From: JAXMAO01 sp046350375
GTDB lineage: Bacteria; Planctomycetota; Phycisphaerae; UBA1845; UTPLA1
Length of the DNA: 64,000 nucleotides
Assembly: GCA_046350375.1 (NCBI GenBank)
Contig: JAXMAO010000003.1
Span: 186,001-250,000, forward strand
Direction of reading: 5' to 3'
Notes under the pieces: model-generated
Told to the model about the DNA's origin: nothing
Database searches by the model: none
Seen by the model: only the letters and a program-made list of their open reading frames with translations
Part shown: positions 63,340 to 64,000 of the stretch, in pieces
Layout: each line of letters opens with the position of its first letter
Position numbering within the stretch: the stretch's first letter is position 1
Translations under genes and position numbers: made by a program

Positions 63340-64000
63340 ATGCCCACGAGTCACGAGGTTCGCCGTCTAAGCGTTTTCGAGCGATACCTGACGCTGTGGG
63401 TCGCCCTCTGCATGGGGGTCGGAATCGGGCTCGGAAAGTTCCTGCCCGGCGTAATCGACGCGCTGCGCCGCATCGAGTTTGGCGGCGGCAGCCACATCAA
63501 CCTGCCCATTGCAATTCTCATCTGGCTGATGATCTACCCCATGATGCTTAAGGTGGATCTTGCCTCGGTCCTCGGCGTCGGCAAGCGCCCCAGGGGCCTG
63601 ATGATCACCTGCCTGGTGAACTGGCTGGTGAAACCGTTCAGCATGGCGCTGCTGGGCTATCTCTTCTTCAAGCGTCTGTTCCTGCCGATGTTCGGGGCCG
63701 AGCTCGCGGACCAGTACGTCGCCGGCGTCATTATCCTGGCCGCCGCGCCGTGTACGGCCATGGTCTTCGTCTGGAGCTACCTGACGCGCGGCGACGCGGC
63801 GTATACGCTCGTGCAGGTCTCGGTGAACGACCTGCTCATGCTGGTGCTCTTCGCGCCGATCGTGTCGTTCCTGGTCCGTGGCGCTTCAACGTTGACCGTC
63901 CCGTTCACGGTGCTGGTCTACGCCGTCGTGTGTTTCATCGTGATTCCGCTGACCGCCGGCGCGCTCACCCGCCGCGTGCTCGTTCGGCGCCGCGGCACCG
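63340..64000 (+). CDS. acr3: Arsenite efflux transporter, ACR3 family (partial, runs off the window)
   Basis: From ATG 63340 the first 220 residues are visible. Membrane helices follow FERYLTLWVALCMGVGIGLG, with LPIAILIWLMIYPMMLKVDL and the conserved cysteine segment IILAAAPCTAMVFVWSYLTR, which is diagnostic of ACR3 rather than ArsB. The DAAYTLVQVSVNDLLML block also matches. It exports As(III) and closes the visible arsR-arsC-arsM-acr3 operon. The 3' end is outside the window. Confidence 0.93.
   Translation, partial: MPTSHEVRRLSVFERYLTLWVALCMGVGIGLGKFLPGVIDALRRIEFGGGSHINLPIAILIWLMIYPMMLKVDLASVLGVGKRPRGLMITCLVNWLVKPFSMALLGYLFFKRLFLPMFGAELADQYVAGVIILAAAPCTAMVFVWSYLTRGDAAYTLVQVSVNDLLMLVLFAPIVSFLVRGASTLTVPFTVLVYAVVCFIVIPLTAGALTRRVLVRRRGT

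Noticed and set aside
1..64000. CRISPR array, rRNA genes, riboswitches
   Set aside because: No regularly spaced short repeats, no rRNA-like blocks and no recognisable riboswitch core were seen.
1..64000. Rho-independent terminators
   Set aside because: No convincing G+C stem followed by a T-run was found after any gene, so none is listed.

Overview
The window is G+C-rich bacterial DNA that most resembles a planctomycete (Planctomycetota, class not determinable). The pointers are: secreted proteins ending in dockerin-like calcium-loop modules, a PEP-CTERM protein, ECF sigma factors coupled to TPR-tailed Ser/Thr kinases, YD-repeat (Rhs) proteins, a small membrane protein ending in a CxxC...CPECG ribbon, a ResB/CcsA fusion, and KdsA for a Gram-negative outer membrane. 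All calls come from reading the sequence; no database search was run.

Layout. 0.2-3.1 kb: tRNA-Tyr and a secreted propeller/di-haem cytochrome/dockerin protein. 3.3-10.7 kb (minus strand): operon of a sugar-binding lipoprotein, a two-domain ATPase, a permease and a very large GH38 alpha-mannosidase. 10.9-14.6 kb: photolyase, tryptophanase, cupin and a small membrane protein. 14.7-18.7 kb: an ECF sigma factor and a Ser/Thr kinase with a long TPR tail, the kinase broken by two one-base shifts. 19-21.8 kb: tRNA-Leu, PEP-CTERM protein, ArfB-like release factor, secreted esterase. 21.8-25.3 kb: a stretch where reading frames change every 50-200 bases (methyltransferase and EamA transporter fragments). 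25.5-33.7 kb: TetR/membrane/VOC operon, AHSA1-YCII fusion, kdsA, an interrupted histidine phosphatase, SH3b and TM2 proteins, a lipoprotein and a zinc-ribbon membrane protein.

33.9-50.8 kb is best read as a genomic island of about 16.9 kb inserted in a tRNA-Arg(CCT) gene. A complete tRNA-Arg lies at the left edge, overlapped by the 3' end of a truncated tyrosine recombinase, and a 43-base copy of the 5' half of the same tRNA lies at the right edge in the same orientation. The island carries a decayed Rhs locus (core, variable C-terminal domain, lipoprotein neighbour, second core copy, IS3 fragment), a HEPN-like protein, a LuxR-type HTH protein, three secreted proteins (one a PA14/metzincin-like protease), a kinase/sigma/anti-sigma cluster, a HigBA-type toxin-antitoxin pair and several very small ORFs.

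50.98-64 kb returns to G+C-rich core sequence: tRNA-Cys, a histone-deacetylase-family protein, a frameshifted membrane protein, a VOC protein, a giant ResB-CcsA fusion, BtpA, a vanadium-haloperoxidase-type protein, tRNA-Ser and an arsenic operon (arsR-arsC-arsM-acr3) that runs off the window end.

Two general points. Several genes that open transcription units have a -10-like TANNNT hexamer only 7-9 bases before the start codon and no Shine-Dalgarno, suggesting leaderless mRNAs, while genes inside operons carry good GGAG-type sites. Several otherwise convincing genes are split by single-base frameshifts, so either the assembly has indel errors or the genome is accumulating pseudogenes; raw reads would decide.
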